Below are positions 7,050 through 14,139 of a stretch of 14,225 bases of DNA, one piece after another. A program made the position numbers and the translations under genes. How positions within the stretch are numbered: the stretch's first letter is position 1; every line of letters begins with the position of its first letter. The notes under the pieces are model-generated. The model had not been told where the DNA came from. It ran no database searches and saw only the letters and a program-made list of their open reading frames with translations. Source of the DNA: Clostridiales bacterium UBA8153 (GTDB taxonomy: Bacteria > Bacillota > Sulfobacillia > UBA8153); the NCBI GenBank assembly GCA_003449495.1, contig DMHJ01000039.1, positions 2,178-16,402 on the forward strand. The letters are read 5' to 3'.

Positions 7050-8447
7050 GTGACGCTTGCGCGATGGCTCGCCGCCATCTGGGTGAGCAAAGTGCTCATT
7101 GGATTCAGCCATTGGGCCCGGCGGGGGGGATCCAGCTTCCCCGGGCGGGTGGCCCGCCGGCTCTGCCCCCAGGTCTTGACCCGCCTGGCCCGGCAGCTGC
7201 GTTGGGGCGGCATCGTGGTATCCGGCACCAACGGCAAGACCACCACATCATTGCTTTTGGCCAATATGCTGGCAGCTTCCGGCATGAAGGTAGTGCATAA
7301 CCGCACCGGCGCCAACCTGACGGCAGGCGTTACCGCCGCCTTTGTCCAGGCCTGTTCCTGGACGGGACGGCTGGATGCGGATGTGGCCGTACTCGAATGC
7401 GATGAAGCGGCCCTGGCCGGTGTGGCCCGGGAGGTACGTCCCCTGGCGGGAGTGGTGACCAACTTCTTCCGGGACCAACTGGACCGCTACGGAGAACTAG
7501 AGGCCATGGTGACAAAAGTTGGTAGCGGGCTGGCAGAGGTGTCCCATCAAGGGTTTGTGGTACTCAACGCCGATGACCCGGCGGTGGCCGGCTTGGCCCA
7601 GCAGCTGGCGGCGCGCCCGGTGTTCTACGGCCTGGATGACCCTGCCTGCGCGGGGGTGGGCGCGGGCGAGGTGTCCGATGCCCGCCGGTGCCGGGCCTGC
7701 GGCGGACGCCTCCAGTACAAGGTCTTCTACTTCGCCCATCTCGGCCTGTATTACTGCCCCCACTGCGGGGCGGAACGGCCGCGGCCCGGAATCACGGTAA
7801 CCCGGCGGGAGAGCCTGGGTCCGGGTGGTTCCCGCCTGGAGTTTGCCGCACCATCCGGGGGGTTAGGCGCCTCCTTGGCCCTGCCCGGCCTCTATAACGC
7901 CTACAATGCCCTGGCGGCGGTAGCCTGCGCCTTGACCATGGGTGTTGCTGCGGACACCGTGGCATGGGCGCTGGCAAACTCTGCGTCTTCTTTCGGCCGC
8001 ATGGAACCGGTGGTGGTGGGCGGCCGCACCGTGATCTTGGCTCTCATCAAGAACCCGGCCGGCTGCAACGAGGTGCTCCGCACCATCCTGGAGGGAACCG
8101 GTGACCGCTATCTCCTCATCGCCATCAACGACCTCACGGCCGACGGCACCGATGTATCGTGGCTGTGGGACGTTGAGTTCGAAGAGCTGGCAGACATGGC
8201 CCACCGTCTGCCGCTGGTGGTGGCGTCGGGCCGGCGCGGCGAGGACATGGCGGTGCGCCTCAAGTATGCCGGGCTGTCCCCGGCAGCCATCGTGGTGGAG
8301 AACCGCTTGGGAGATGCCGTGCAGCTGGCGCTGGAGCAGGTTCCCGAGGGTGGAACCCTGCACGTGCTTCCTACTTACACGGCCATGCTCGAGCTCAGGC
8401 GCATCCTCAACGACCGGGGGTATGGCCGTCGGTTCTGGGAGGTGTAG
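7050..8447 (+). CDS. murT: Lipid II isoglutaminyl synthase, Mur ligase-like subunit MurT
   Basis: MurT works with GatD at the inner face of the membrane to amidate the alpha-carboxyl of D-glutamate in lipid II, using ATP and glutamine-derived ammonia. The 465-residue protein has the Mur ligase P-loop GTNGKTTT (59-66), a central domain with TNFFRDQLDRYGE (137-149), and a four-cysteine zinc ribbon (C214, C217, C236, C239) as in MurT proteins. The C-terminal DUF1727 domain carries DGTDVSWLWD (365-374), whose aspartate is implicated in catalysis. I chose GTG 7050 because the protein then starts like other MurTs. The upstream frame from ATG 7017 adds 11 atypical residues and lacks a good ribosome binding site, although the purine-rich GCGGGGG (7034-7040) before 7050 is also modest. 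gatD follows after 3 nt. Confidence 0.95.
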   Translation: MTLARWLAAIWVSKVLIGFSHWARRGGSSFPGRVARRLCPQVLTRLARQLRWGGIVVSGTNGKTTTSLLLANMLAASGMKVVHNRTGANLTAGVTAAFVQACSWTGRLDADVAVLECDEAALAGVAREVRPLAGVVTNFFRDQLDRYGELEAMVTKVGSGLAEVSHQGFVVLNADDPAVAGLAQQLAARPVFYGLDDPACAGVGAGEVSDARRCRACGGRLQYKVFYFAHLGLYYCPHCGAERPRPGITVTRRESLGPGGSRLEFAAPSGGLGASLALPGLYNAYNALAAVACALTMGVAADTVAWALANSASSFGRMEPVVVGGRTVILALIKNPAGCNEVLRTILEGTGDRYLLIAINDLTADGTDVSWLWDVEFEELADMAHRLPLVVASGRRGEDMAVRLKYAGLSPAAIVVENRLGDAVQLALEQVPEGGTLHVLPTYTAMLELRRILNDRGYGRRFWEV

Positions 8448-8450
8448 GTT

Positions 8451-9179
8451 GTGGACATCACCATCTGCCATCTGTACCCGGACTTCATGAACCTCTATGG
8501 AGACAGGGGAAACATCATAGCCCTGCAGCGCCGGGCCAGCTGGCACGGACTCCACCCCCGGGTGGTTCCCATTTCCGTGGGGGAAGAGTATGACCTGAGA
8601 AGCTGCGATATCATCTTCATGGGCGGCGGGCAGGACCGGGAGCAGCGGGCCATCGCCCGGGATTTCGACGACCGCTACCGGGTGATGAACGAGGCCGTCC
8701 AGGACCGCGTGGCGGTGCTGGCCATCTGCGGTGCTTACCAGCTCTTGGGACGGTACTACCGGACAGCTGCCGGGGAAAAACTGAACGGGCTGGGGCTTCT
8801 GGATAGCTGGACCGACGCCGGCGCCCCTCGCTTGGTCGGTAATGTTGTGGTGGAGAGCCGGCTGGACGGCACCAGGCGGACCTTGGTGGGATTTGAAAAC
8901 CACGGCGGCCGCACGTATCTGGGTCCCGCCGCCGCTCCGCTCGGCCGGGTGCTGGCCGGACACGGCAACAATGGCGTGGATGGGCAGGAAGGGGCGGTGC
9001 AGGGCACCATCATCGGCACCTACCTGCACGGCGCCCTCTTACCCAAGAACCCATGGCTGGCCGATTACCTCTTAGGGCAGGCCCTCATCCGCCGCGGAGC
9101 CCGGCACCAGCTGGGCGCCCTTGATGACACCCTGGAGGTTAGCGCGCATCAAGCGGCCATCCGGCGCGCGCGGGGGTAG
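8451..9179 (+). CDS. gatD: Lipid II isoglutaminyl synthase, glutamine amidotransferase subunit GatD
   Basis: This is a class I (CobB/CobQ-like) glutaminase of 242 residues that supplies ammonia to MurT for amidation of lipid II. The nucleophile is C93 in AICGAYQLLG, and the general base is H193 in GTYLHGALLPKNP. The early motif YPDFMNLYGDRGNI (9-22) and PRLVGN with R127 (126-131) are typical of GatD. The start GTG 8451 has an excellent site, GGGAGGT (8437-8443), 7 nt upstream that overlaps the end of murT, so the pair is probably translationally coupled. The length matches the family. Loss of this activity in other Gram-positives alters cell-wall cross-linking and lysozyme or beta-lactam sensitivity (established knowledge of the family). 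Confidence 0.96.
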   Translation: MDITICHLYPDFMNLYGDRGNIIALQRRASWHGLHPRVVPISVGEEYDLRSCDIIFMGGGQDREQRAIARDFDDRYRVMNEAVQDRVAVLAICGAYQLLGRYYRTAAGEKLNGLGLLDSWTDAGAPRLVGNVVVESRLDGTRRTLVGFENHGGRTYLGPAAAPLGRVLAGHGNNGVDGQEGAVQGTIIGTYLHGALLPKNPWLADYLLGQALIRRGARHQLGALDDTLEVSAHQAAIRRARG

Positions 9180-9220
9180 GAAGCGGGAAGCGCGGCGCCA
9201 GCCCAATGGCGTCGAGTATC

Positions 9221-9229
9221 TGGTATACT
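9221..9229 (+). promoter_or_regulatory. Extended -10 promoter for the phosphatase cassette
   Basis: TGGTATACT contains a -10 TATACT (9224-9229) with an upstream TG, as in extended -10 promoters. No good -35 occurs 16-18 bp upstream (9199-9207 reads about CAGCCCAAT). Transcription would start near 9236 and leave a leader of about 65 nt. It is the only promoter-like signal between gatD and the next gene. Confidence 0.55.
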
Positions 9230-9301
9230 ATAGCATGCAGGCTACGTTTCCCCGTTGTGGTCAGGGCTGCTACGGAGATGGCGGTTGATGGAGCGAAGCC
9301 A

Positions 9302-10003
9302 ATGCTGGTGTATGTCGGAGTCGCGAAGACGGGCAAGTGGGCCACCCTGGAAAGCGGCGATTCGGTGGAAGTCATCGAGCGGCGGCAAGGTGGCATCAGC
9401 GCCATCTTAGCCGATGGCCAGGGCTCTGGACCGGCGGCCAAGCGCATCAGTAGCCTGGTGGTGTCCAGAGCCATGGCCCTGACGGCCGAAGGGGCCCGGG
9501 ACGGGGCGGTGGCCCGGGCCGTCCACGACTTGCTCTATGCCTGGCGGGAAGGCAAAGTATCGGCCGCCCTGTGTATGCTGTCGGTTGACTTAACCAGCCG
9601 CACGCTGGTGGTGACCAGAAACGGGGATGCCCTGGTGGTGATCAAAACCCCCGGTCAGGTCGAGATCCCCGGTGAAGTGGTGCCCATCGGTCTATACCCG
9701 GGCACCCGTCCCTGGATCCGTGAGTACTCCCTGGAACCCGGCATCCTGGCCCTGGCGGCCAGTGATGGCGTGGCCAACGCCGGGTTGCAGCGGGGGTGCC
9801 GTCTTACCCACCAGGAGATCCTGGAGGTCATGGAAGGTCACGGGCCGGAAGGTGCGACCGGGTTGGCCGGCCGCCTCCTGGAGCTGGCCCTAGGCCGGGA
9901 TGCCGGGCGCGCCGGCGATGACATGACCGTGGTGACCCTGGGCATCGGCGCGGGCGAGCCCGAGCCCCGGGTGCGGCAGATGAGCGTGGTGTTCCCGGTC
10001 TGA
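9302..10003 (+). CDS. SpoIIE-like PP2C family protein phosphatase
   Basis: This is a 233-residue stand-alone PP2C (PPM) domain of the SpoIIE/RsbU kind that would remove phosphate from serine/threonine on a partner protein. Metal-binding motifs are visible: ILADGQGSGPAA with D38, LAASDGVA with D155, and AGDDMTVVTL with D206 and D207. No membrane segment, PAS or GAF domain is attached, so it is a minimal cytoplasmic phosphatase. The start is taken as ATG 9302, where GGAG (9290-9293) lies 8 nt upstream. ATG 9278 would add 8 residues and has only an adjacent GGAG. Its own promoter lies at 9221-9229, and the small P-loop gene follows after 30 nt. Targets are unknown. RsbU-like partner switching is a family possibility, but no STAS or anti-sigma kinase gene is in the window. 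Confidence 0.85.
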   Translation: MLVYVGVAKTGKWATLESGDSVEVIERRQGGISAILADGQGSGPAAKRISSLVVSRAMALTAEGARDGAVARAVHDLLYAWREGKVSAALCMLSVDLTSRTLVVTRNGDALVVIKTPGQVEIPGEVVPIGLYPGTRPWIREYSLEPGILALAASDGVANAGLQRGCRLTHQEILEVMEGHGPEGATGLAGRLLELALGRDAGRAGDDMTVVTLGIGAGEPEPRVRQMSVVFPV

Positions 10004-10033
10004 GGCAGGGGTGGGGGCGGTGGAGGACTGCAG

Positions 10034-10426
10034 GTGCCCAGTACACGCATACTCGTAGTTGGGGTGTGCAATGGGGGTAAAACCACCCTGGTGACTGCCC
10101 TGCGCCGGCTGGGCTACAACGCCTACTGCGTGGCCCAGGAGCACTCTTCAGTCCCCCGGCTCTGGGCCCTCCGGCTGCCGGACCTCGTAGTATACCTGGA
10201 TGTTTCCTATGATGCGGCCCTGCTCAGGCGCAAGGTCCACTGGGGTCCGGAGCGGCTGGAGAAGCAGCGCGCCCTGCTCGCATCCGCGCGGGCCCGGGCC
10301 GACCTTTGCCTGGACACCAGCGATCTTTCGCCAGACCAGGTCCTAGCTGCTACCTTACGGTTGATGGTAGAAAGGGGAGTTACGGGTGGCCCTGGTTACC
10401 TTGGACACGGTCAAGCGGAACGCTGA
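10034..10426 (+). CDS. Small P-loop NTPase, kinase-like
   Basis: This 130-residue protein starts with a strand and a Walker A motif, ILVVGVCNGGKTTL (residues 6-19; GxxxxGKT). A Walker B-like strand, DLVVYLDVS (50-58), follows. An arginine-rich helix (LLRRKVHWGPERLEKQR) resembles the lid of small nucleotide or metabolite kinases, and the ending LCLDTSDLSPDQVL (91-104) is typical of shikimate/gluconate/APS-kinase-like folds. The start GTG 10034 is supported by GGAGGA (10022-10027) 6-7 nt upstream. Its 3' end overlaps the HD gene by 41 nt. The last 15 or so residues may be a non-conserved tail produced by that overlap. The substrate is not recognisable. It could be a very short kinase or a G-protein-like switch, and I favour kinase-like on fold motifs only. 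Confidence 0.75.
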   Translation: MPSTRILVVGVCNGGKTTLVTALRRLGYNAYCVAQEHSSVPRLWALRLPDLVVYLDVSYDAALLRRKVHWGPERLEKQRALLASARARADLCLDTSDLSPDQVLAATLRLMVERGVTGGPGYLGHGQAER

Positions 10427-11054
10427 ACTCGAGGCCTACATCGTGCGGGGCAACGAATACTTGGGGGCCATCGGCTACACCGATCACGGTCTCAGGCATG
10501 CCAACTTAGTGGCGAGCATCTCCCGTAACATCCTGCTTAGGCTGGGCTTCCCGGAGCGCGAAGCGGAACTGGCGGGGATCGGCGGCTACCTGCACGACGT
10601 CGGCAATGTGGTCGGACGTTGGGGACACGGCCAGTCCGGAGCCATCCTTGCCTGGCAGGTCCTCCGGGATCTGGGCATGCCTCCCGAAGAGCTGGCGGCC
10701 GTGCTGGGAGCCATCGGGGGCCATGACCCGGAGGGTGTAGCGGGGCCGGTGCACAGCGTGGCGGCCGCCGTAACCCTGGGGGACAAATCGGACGTGCACC
10801 GCAGCCGGGTGCGCAACCCGGACCGCACGACTTTTGATATTCACGACCGGGTGAACTACGCCGTACAGCGCTCGTTTGTACGCGTGGACGAGCGCTGCCG
10901 CACCATCACCCTGGAACTAACCATCGACACGTCGATTTCGCCGGTCATGGACTACTTCGAGATCTTCATGACCCGCATGGTCATGTGCCGGCGTGCCGCC
11001 TCCTTTCTGGGTTGCGCCTTCGAACTGTCCATCAATGAAGTGCGCCTGCTCTGA
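10386..11054 (+). CDS. HD-domain phosphohydrolase
   Basis: This is a 222-residue protein with an HD metal-dependent phosphohydrolase domain in its N-terminal two thirds: H38 (DHGLRHAN), the doublet H70-D71 (GYLHDVGN), H81 (GHGQSG), H113 (IGGHDPE) and D133 (LGDKSD). The additional histidines recall binuclear, HD-GYP-like sites rather than mononuclear ones, but no GYP motif is present. The last 75 or so residues form an unrecognised extra domain with alternating strands (ITLELTIDTSISP). The start GTG 10386 has a strong AGGGGAG (10373-10379) 6 nt upstream, inside the end of the P-loop gene, so the overlap looks genuine and coupled. A nucleotide or cyclic-nucleotide substrate is plausible for the family; none is shown. 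Confidence 0.85.
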   Translation: MALVTLDTVKRNAELEAYIVRGNEYLGAIGYTDHGLRHANLVASISRNILLRLGFPEREAELAGIGGYLHDVGNVVGRWGHGQSGAILAWQVLRDLGMPPEELAAVLGAIGGHDPEGVAGPVHSVAAAVTLGDKSDVHRSRVRNPDRTTFDIHDRVNYAVQRSFVRVDERCRTITLELTIDTSISPVMDYFEIFMTRMVMCRRAASFLGCAFELSINEVRLL

Positions 11055-11073
11055 CCGCGGCGGCCCGTACCAG

Positions 11074-11099
11074 CCGGCAGGCTGGGCGTCGCCTGCCGG
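11074..11099 (+). terminator. GC-rich stem-loop after the HD gene, possible terminator
   Basis: The perfect 9-bp stem CCGGCAGGC with GCCTGCCGG has an 8-nt loop and begins 20 nt after the HD gene stop. No T-tract follows (AGTTGGTC), so at best it is a U-less terminator or an mRNA 3' stabiliser. Confidence 0.45.
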
Positions 11100-11225
11100 A
11101 GTTGGTCAATACACGCGTCGCAACGAACGGTTGCTGCACTCCCCGGCCGGTAGCGCCTTCTCCCAGGGTAACACCGGATAGGACAGCAGCTACGCATCCC
11201 TGGGGACGGCCCTAAACTGAACCTC

Positions 11226-11243
11226 CCCTTGGCTAGCCAAGGG
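11226..11243. repeat. 18-bp perfect palindrome
   Basis: CCCTTGGCTAGCCAAGGG is fully self-complementary. It is followed without gap by a second hairpin, CATGC-TTG-ACGCT-AGCG-AGCGT-GCATG (11244-11270). The two together form a 45-bp block of continuous dyad symmetry. Confidence 0.85.
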
Positions 11244-11392
11244 CATGCTTGACGCTAGCGAGCGTGCATGGCACTCAGCTACTCCCGGCGGCTCTTCACC
11301 GGTATCTTCACAGAGCCTCCCGGCCGGGTAACCTGCGGTGGTGAGCGAGCCACTCCTTCCTGAGCAACCTTCTACCTGAGTGATTGCCTTCA

Positions 11393-11422
11393 TTGACAAG
11401 AACCCGTGGTAAATCGTATAAT
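11393..11422 (+). promoter_or_regulatory. Perfect-consensus sigma-A promoter of secDF
   Basis: TTGACA (11393-11398) and TATAAT (11417-11422) both match consensus exactly, with an 18-bp spacer. Transcription should start near 11429, giving a leader of about 95 nt before secD. This argues that secD starts at 11524 and not at ATG 11428, which would lie at the transcription start. Confidence 0.9.
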
Positions 11423-11428
11423 CAGCGA

Positions 11429-11523
11429 TGATCCCCTCTGCTTGGCCACCGGGCGATTCCGACCGGCAGCAGGCGGAGCCGGCAGACCGTGTATGCGGGA
11501 AAAGCCCAGAGGAGGTGCCTTCT
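11429..11523 (+). promoter_or_regulatory. secD mRNA leader able to mask the ribosome binding site
   Basis: CCTCTG (11435-11440) plus GGC (11444-11446) can pair with GCC-CAGAGG (11504-11512), which overlaps the AGAGGAGG Shine-Dalgarno sequence. Inside lies CCGGC/GCCGG (11463-11467 with 11478-11482). The arrangement could limit secD translation. No known riboswitch is recognised. Confidence 0.4.
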
Positions 11524-12837
11524 GTGTTGGCCCAATACCTAGGTACCATCGCCATTGCCACGGGCTCCATGTTGCTCCTGGTGGTGTATGCGATGGTCCT
11601 GAGGCGGCTCAAACTGCGCGGCCGGGCCCGGCTACTCCTGGTCACCTTCCTGGTAGGAGTGTTGGGAGGAGCGTACTATCTCACGGCGGTACGCCCCTTG
11701 CTTCCCATGGTGGGCTTGGGACTAGACCTAAGGGGCGGCGTCGACATTGTGTTGCAGGCAGAGGACACTCCCGACGCGCCGGTGACCGAGGAGGCAATGT
11801 ACGCTGCCGTCCGGATCATCACCGAGCGCGTGAACCTGTTGGGTTTGGTGGACCCGGTGGTCCAGCGGGCCGACGGAGCCCTGGGTCAGCCGAGGATCAT
11901 CGTGCAGATCCCGGGCGTCACCGATCCCGAGCGCGCCATCGAGACCATTGGGCGTACGGCCGTCCTCCGGTTCATGGATGAGGAAGGGGAAGTAAGCGTT
12001 ACCGGGCGCGACCTGGTCAACGCCGATGTGGCCATGCGTGGCAATGTGCCAGTCGTGACCCTCGAGCTGACCCCGGATGGCGCCGCGCGATTCCACGCGG
12101 CAACACAGAAGAACCTCGGGTCGCGCATTATGATTTTGTTAGACGACGAGGTGCTCTCAGCGCCTGTGGTTAATGCCGTCATCACCGACGGGCGAGCCGA
12201 GATCACCGGATATCCTTCCGTGGAAGCAGCTTGGCACTTGGCCGTTATGCTGAGGTCGGGAGCCATGCCCATCCGGCTGAACGTGGTGGAGAGCCGGGCG
12301 GTATCCGCTACCCTCGGCGAGGAATCCATCAACCGTAGCCTGCAGGCTGCGCTCATCGGGGTCGTAGGCGTGGTCATCTACATGGTCGCCCTGTACCGTC
12401 TGCCTGGGCTGGTAGCCGACCTAGCCCTGGCCTTGTACGCGATGCTGTTGTTGGGTGCGTTAGTGGGGCTCAACGCCACGCTGACGTTGCCGGGCATAGC
12501 CGGCCTGATCTTGTCCGTAGGCATGGCCGTAGATGCGAATGTGCTCATATTCGAGAGGATCAGGGAGGAGATTAGAACCGGACGTACCATGCGCGCGGCG
12601 GTGGACAGTGGCTTTAGCCGTGCCCTCCGGGCTATCTTGGACTCCAACATCACGACGCTGATTGCCACCGGCATCCTATTCTGGCTGGGAACCGATCGAG
12701 TACGTGGCTTTGCCGTCACCCTGTCGCTGGGCATTGCCTTGAGCATGTTCACGGCGTTGGTAGTGACCAAGTTCGCCCTGCGTCAGCTGATCAACTCCGG
12801 GCTGGTGCGGAACCACCGGATGTACTTTGGGGCTTGA
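11524..12837 (+). CDS. secD: Protein translocase subunit SecD
   Basis: SecD works with SecF at the SecYEG channel, using proton motive force to pull exported proteins across the membrane. The 437-residue protein has the conserved LGLDLRGG (65-72), a periplasmic-side domain with VQIPGVTD and LRFMDEEG (127-155), and the C-terminal RND-type membrane domain from about 270 onward. That domain contains VGMAVDANVLIFERIREE (332-349) with proton-path D337 and the DSNITTLIATGILF segment. The start GTG 11524 has AGGAGG (11510-11515) 8 nt upstream. From this start two hydrophobic segments (about 4-25 and 37-54) precede LGLDLRGG, where SecD usually has one. ATG 11593 would restore the usual plan but lacks a good site. 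secF follows after 12 nt. No yajC is seen nearby. Confidence 0.95.
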   Translation: MLAQYLGTIAIATGSMLLLVVYAMVLRRLKLRGRARLLLVTFLVGVLGGAYYLTAVRPLLPMVGLGLDLRGGVDIVLQAEDTPDAPVTEEAMYAAVRIITERVNLLGLVDPVVQRADGALGQPRIIVQIPGVTDPERAIETIGRTAVLRFMDEEGEVSVTGRDLVNADVAMRGNVPVVTLELTPDGAARFHAATQKNLGSRIMILLDDEVLSAPVVNAVITDGRAEITGYPSVEAAWHLAVMLRSGAMPIRLNVVESRAVSATLGEESINRSLQAALIGVVGVVIYMVALYRLPGLVADLALALYAMLLLGALVGLNATLTLPGIAGLILSVGMAVDANVLIFERIREEIRTGRTMRAAVDSGFSRALRAILDSNITTLIATGILFWLGTDRVRGFAVTLSLGIALSMFTALVVTKFALRQLINSGLVRNHRMYFGA

Positions 12838-12849
12838 GGAGATGGACGC

Positions 12850-13863
12850 GTGCTGACAGTTTTGCGCAAGCTGGATTATGTAGGCAGGCGAAAGACCTGG
12901 TATGCCGTTTCCCTGGTGATCATAGGGCTCGGCATTTTGTCTCTGGTTCTGCCCGGACAAGGGCTGCGCCTGGGCATCGATTTCACGGGAGGTTTGTACC
13001 TGGACTTGGGATTCCCCCCGGGAACGGCGCCCAGCGTGGAGGAAGTCACCAATGTCTTGGCCTTACGCGGCTTGCAGGGCAGCGTGGTGCAGCGGTCGCT
13101 GGCAGGCGACAGCGTGATCGTCCGTACTCCACCCATGGACGAAACCGGCCGGGAATCGCTGATGGCGCTCTTGCGGGACAGGCTACCGGAGTTTTCCCTC
13201 CTGCAAATGGAGGGAGTACAGCCGGTCATCGGGCGGGAACTGACGCAACAGGCGCTCTTAGCCGTGCTCCTGGCCAGCCTCGGCATGGTTCTCTACATTA
13301 CCTTCAGGTTTGAGTTCAAATCTGCCGTGTGCACCATGGCGGCGCTCGGTCACGACGTCCTGGTGGTCATGAGCGTGCTTTCCCTGCTGAGGACGGAGAT
13401 CAACAGCCCCTTCATTGCCGCCATCCTCACCATCATCGGCTATTCCGTCAACGACACCATCGTGGTGTTTGACCGCATCCGGGAAAACTGGCGGGAACGG
13501 GAGCGCGAGCCCCTGCCCGTCGTGGTCAACGATAGCATAAGGCAGACCCTCGGCCGGACCGTTAACACTTCCGGCACCACGCTGTTGGCCATCGGCGCCA
13601 TCCTGGTGTTTGGCGGTAGAACCACCCGTGACTTTGCCCTGGCCTTATCTCTGGGCGTGGTGGCCGGCACCTATTCCTCCATGTTCATCGCCAGTCCCCT
13701 GTGGGCCGGCTGGCAGCTCAGGGAAAAGCCGGCTCGCCAGCGTAGACCCGCTACCGCGCCGGTCATACCGGTCAAGACCAAGCCGGCAACGGCAACGAAG
13801 GCCTCCGGCCCGGCTCCGGGCAAGGCGCGTCCTCGCCCCAAACGCAAGGCTACGGCCAGGTGA
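12850..13863 (+). CDS. secF: Protein translocase subunit SecF with basic C-terminal tail
   Basis: This 337-residue partner of SecD has an N-terminal membrane segment (about 17-35) and LGIDFTGGLYLDL (41-53). An extracytoplasmic domain follows, and then five membrane segments including IIGYSVNDTIVVFDRIREN (195-213) with D202, and the RTVNTSGTTLLAIGAI and FALALSLGVVAGTYSSMFIA stretches. The start GTG 12850 has AGGAG (12837-12841) 8 nt upstream, overlapping the secD stop. ATG 12842 runs into a stop after 4 codons. After the last membrane segment there is a Pro/Ala/Lys/Arg-rich, very basic tail of about 45 residues (about 292-337) that looks disordered. It is longer than the usual SecF end and could contact ribosomes or nucleic acid (inference). 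Confidence 0.95.
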   Translation: MLTVLRKLDYVGRRKTWYAVSLVIIGLGILSLVLPGQGLRLGIDFTGGLYLDLGFPPGTAPSVEEVTNVLALRGLQGSVVQRSLAGDSVIVRTPPMDETGRESLMALLRDRLPEFSLLQMEGVQPVIGRELTQQALLAVLLASLGMVLYITFRFEFKSAVCTMAALGHDVLVVMSVLSLLRTEINSPFIAAILTIIGYSVNDTIVVFDRIRENWREREREPLPVVVNDSIRQTLGRTVNTSGTTLLAIGAILVFGGRTTRDFALALSLGVVAGTYSSMFIASPLWAGWQLREKPARQRRPATAPVIPVKTKPATATKASGPAPGKARPRPKRKATAR

Positions 13864-13885
13864 CCTCCGGTCAGAAGACGGGCGT

Positions 13886-13938
13886 ACCCCCGGGCAGGCG
13901 CGGCGCGGCCACCGGGGGGTGACCTTTCCTGCCCCCGG
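13886..13938 (+). promoter_or_regulatory. Three-arm alternative hairpin after secF
   Basis: Arm B, CCGGGGGG (13912-13919), can pair with arm A, ACCCCCGG (13886-13893), or with arm C, CCCCCGG (13932-13938). GGGCAGG (13892-13898) can also pair with CCTGCCC (13929-13935). Such exclusive pairings suit a terminator or attenuator, but the T run (CCTTTCC) is weak. Confidence 0.4.
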
Positions 13939-14078
13939 CACGGTCCCATTCCACCGATCCTGAAAGGGTCTGCGTTCACCTCAACGGCTCCCGACCACAT
14001 GCACCCACCAGCCTTCAGTGTAAAAGTCCAGACGCACGGGGCTGGGTGGAGAAGGGCCACGTGCCAGCGTCCTGGAAG

Positions 14079-14110
14079 TAAACCTCTTAACCCAGCAAGG
14101 TTTAGAGGTT
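14079..14110 (+). other. Two mutually exclusive 7-bp hairpins
   Basis: TAAACCT (14079-14085) pairs perfectly with AGGTTTA (14098-14104). The overlapping AACCTCT (14081-14087) pairs perfectly with AGAGGTT (14104-14110). Only one can form at a time. Function is unknown. Confidence 0.5.
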
Positions 14111-14139
14111 AGAGAGGATGCTTCCGTTTGTCAATCTAA

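Larger units (their letters stand above)
11055..11392. other. Non-coding region rich in inverted repeats (possible structured RNA or element remnant)
   Basis: No credible gene is present in these 338 bases. In order, these dyads are visible: CCGGCAGGC/GCCTGCCGG (11074-11082 with 11091-11099), GCAAC/GTTGC (11120-11134), the 18-bp palindrome at 11226-11243, CATGC-ACGCT/AGCGT-GCATG (11244-11270), GGCTCT/AGAGCC (11290-11317), and the long-range pair CACTCAG (11272-11278) with CTGAGTG (11376-11382), which closes over the GGCTCT hairpin. I could not match it to a known riboswitch, T-box or SRP/6S RNA. The strand is undecided. Confidence 0.55.

Noticed and set aside
7863..9029. - strand open frame of 388 codons across murT and gatD
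   Set aside because: Antisense to two genes with diagnostic active-site motifs; His/Pro/Val-rich shadow composition.
11226..11382. Known riboswitch, T-box or SRP/6S RNA
   Set aside because: I looked for conserved cores (T-box GGTGG-ACCGCG, B12 box, SRP GGTCAGG-GGAAGG-AGCAG) on both strands and found none convincing.
11428..11523. secD starting at ATG 11428
   Set aside because: This ATG lies at the predicted transcription start and lacks a ribosome binding site; GTG 11524 has AGGAGG at 8 nt.
11190..11645. - strand 151-codon frame over the repeat-rich region and secD start
   Set aside because: It crosses the perfect secD promoter and the secD coding region and has no family resemblance.
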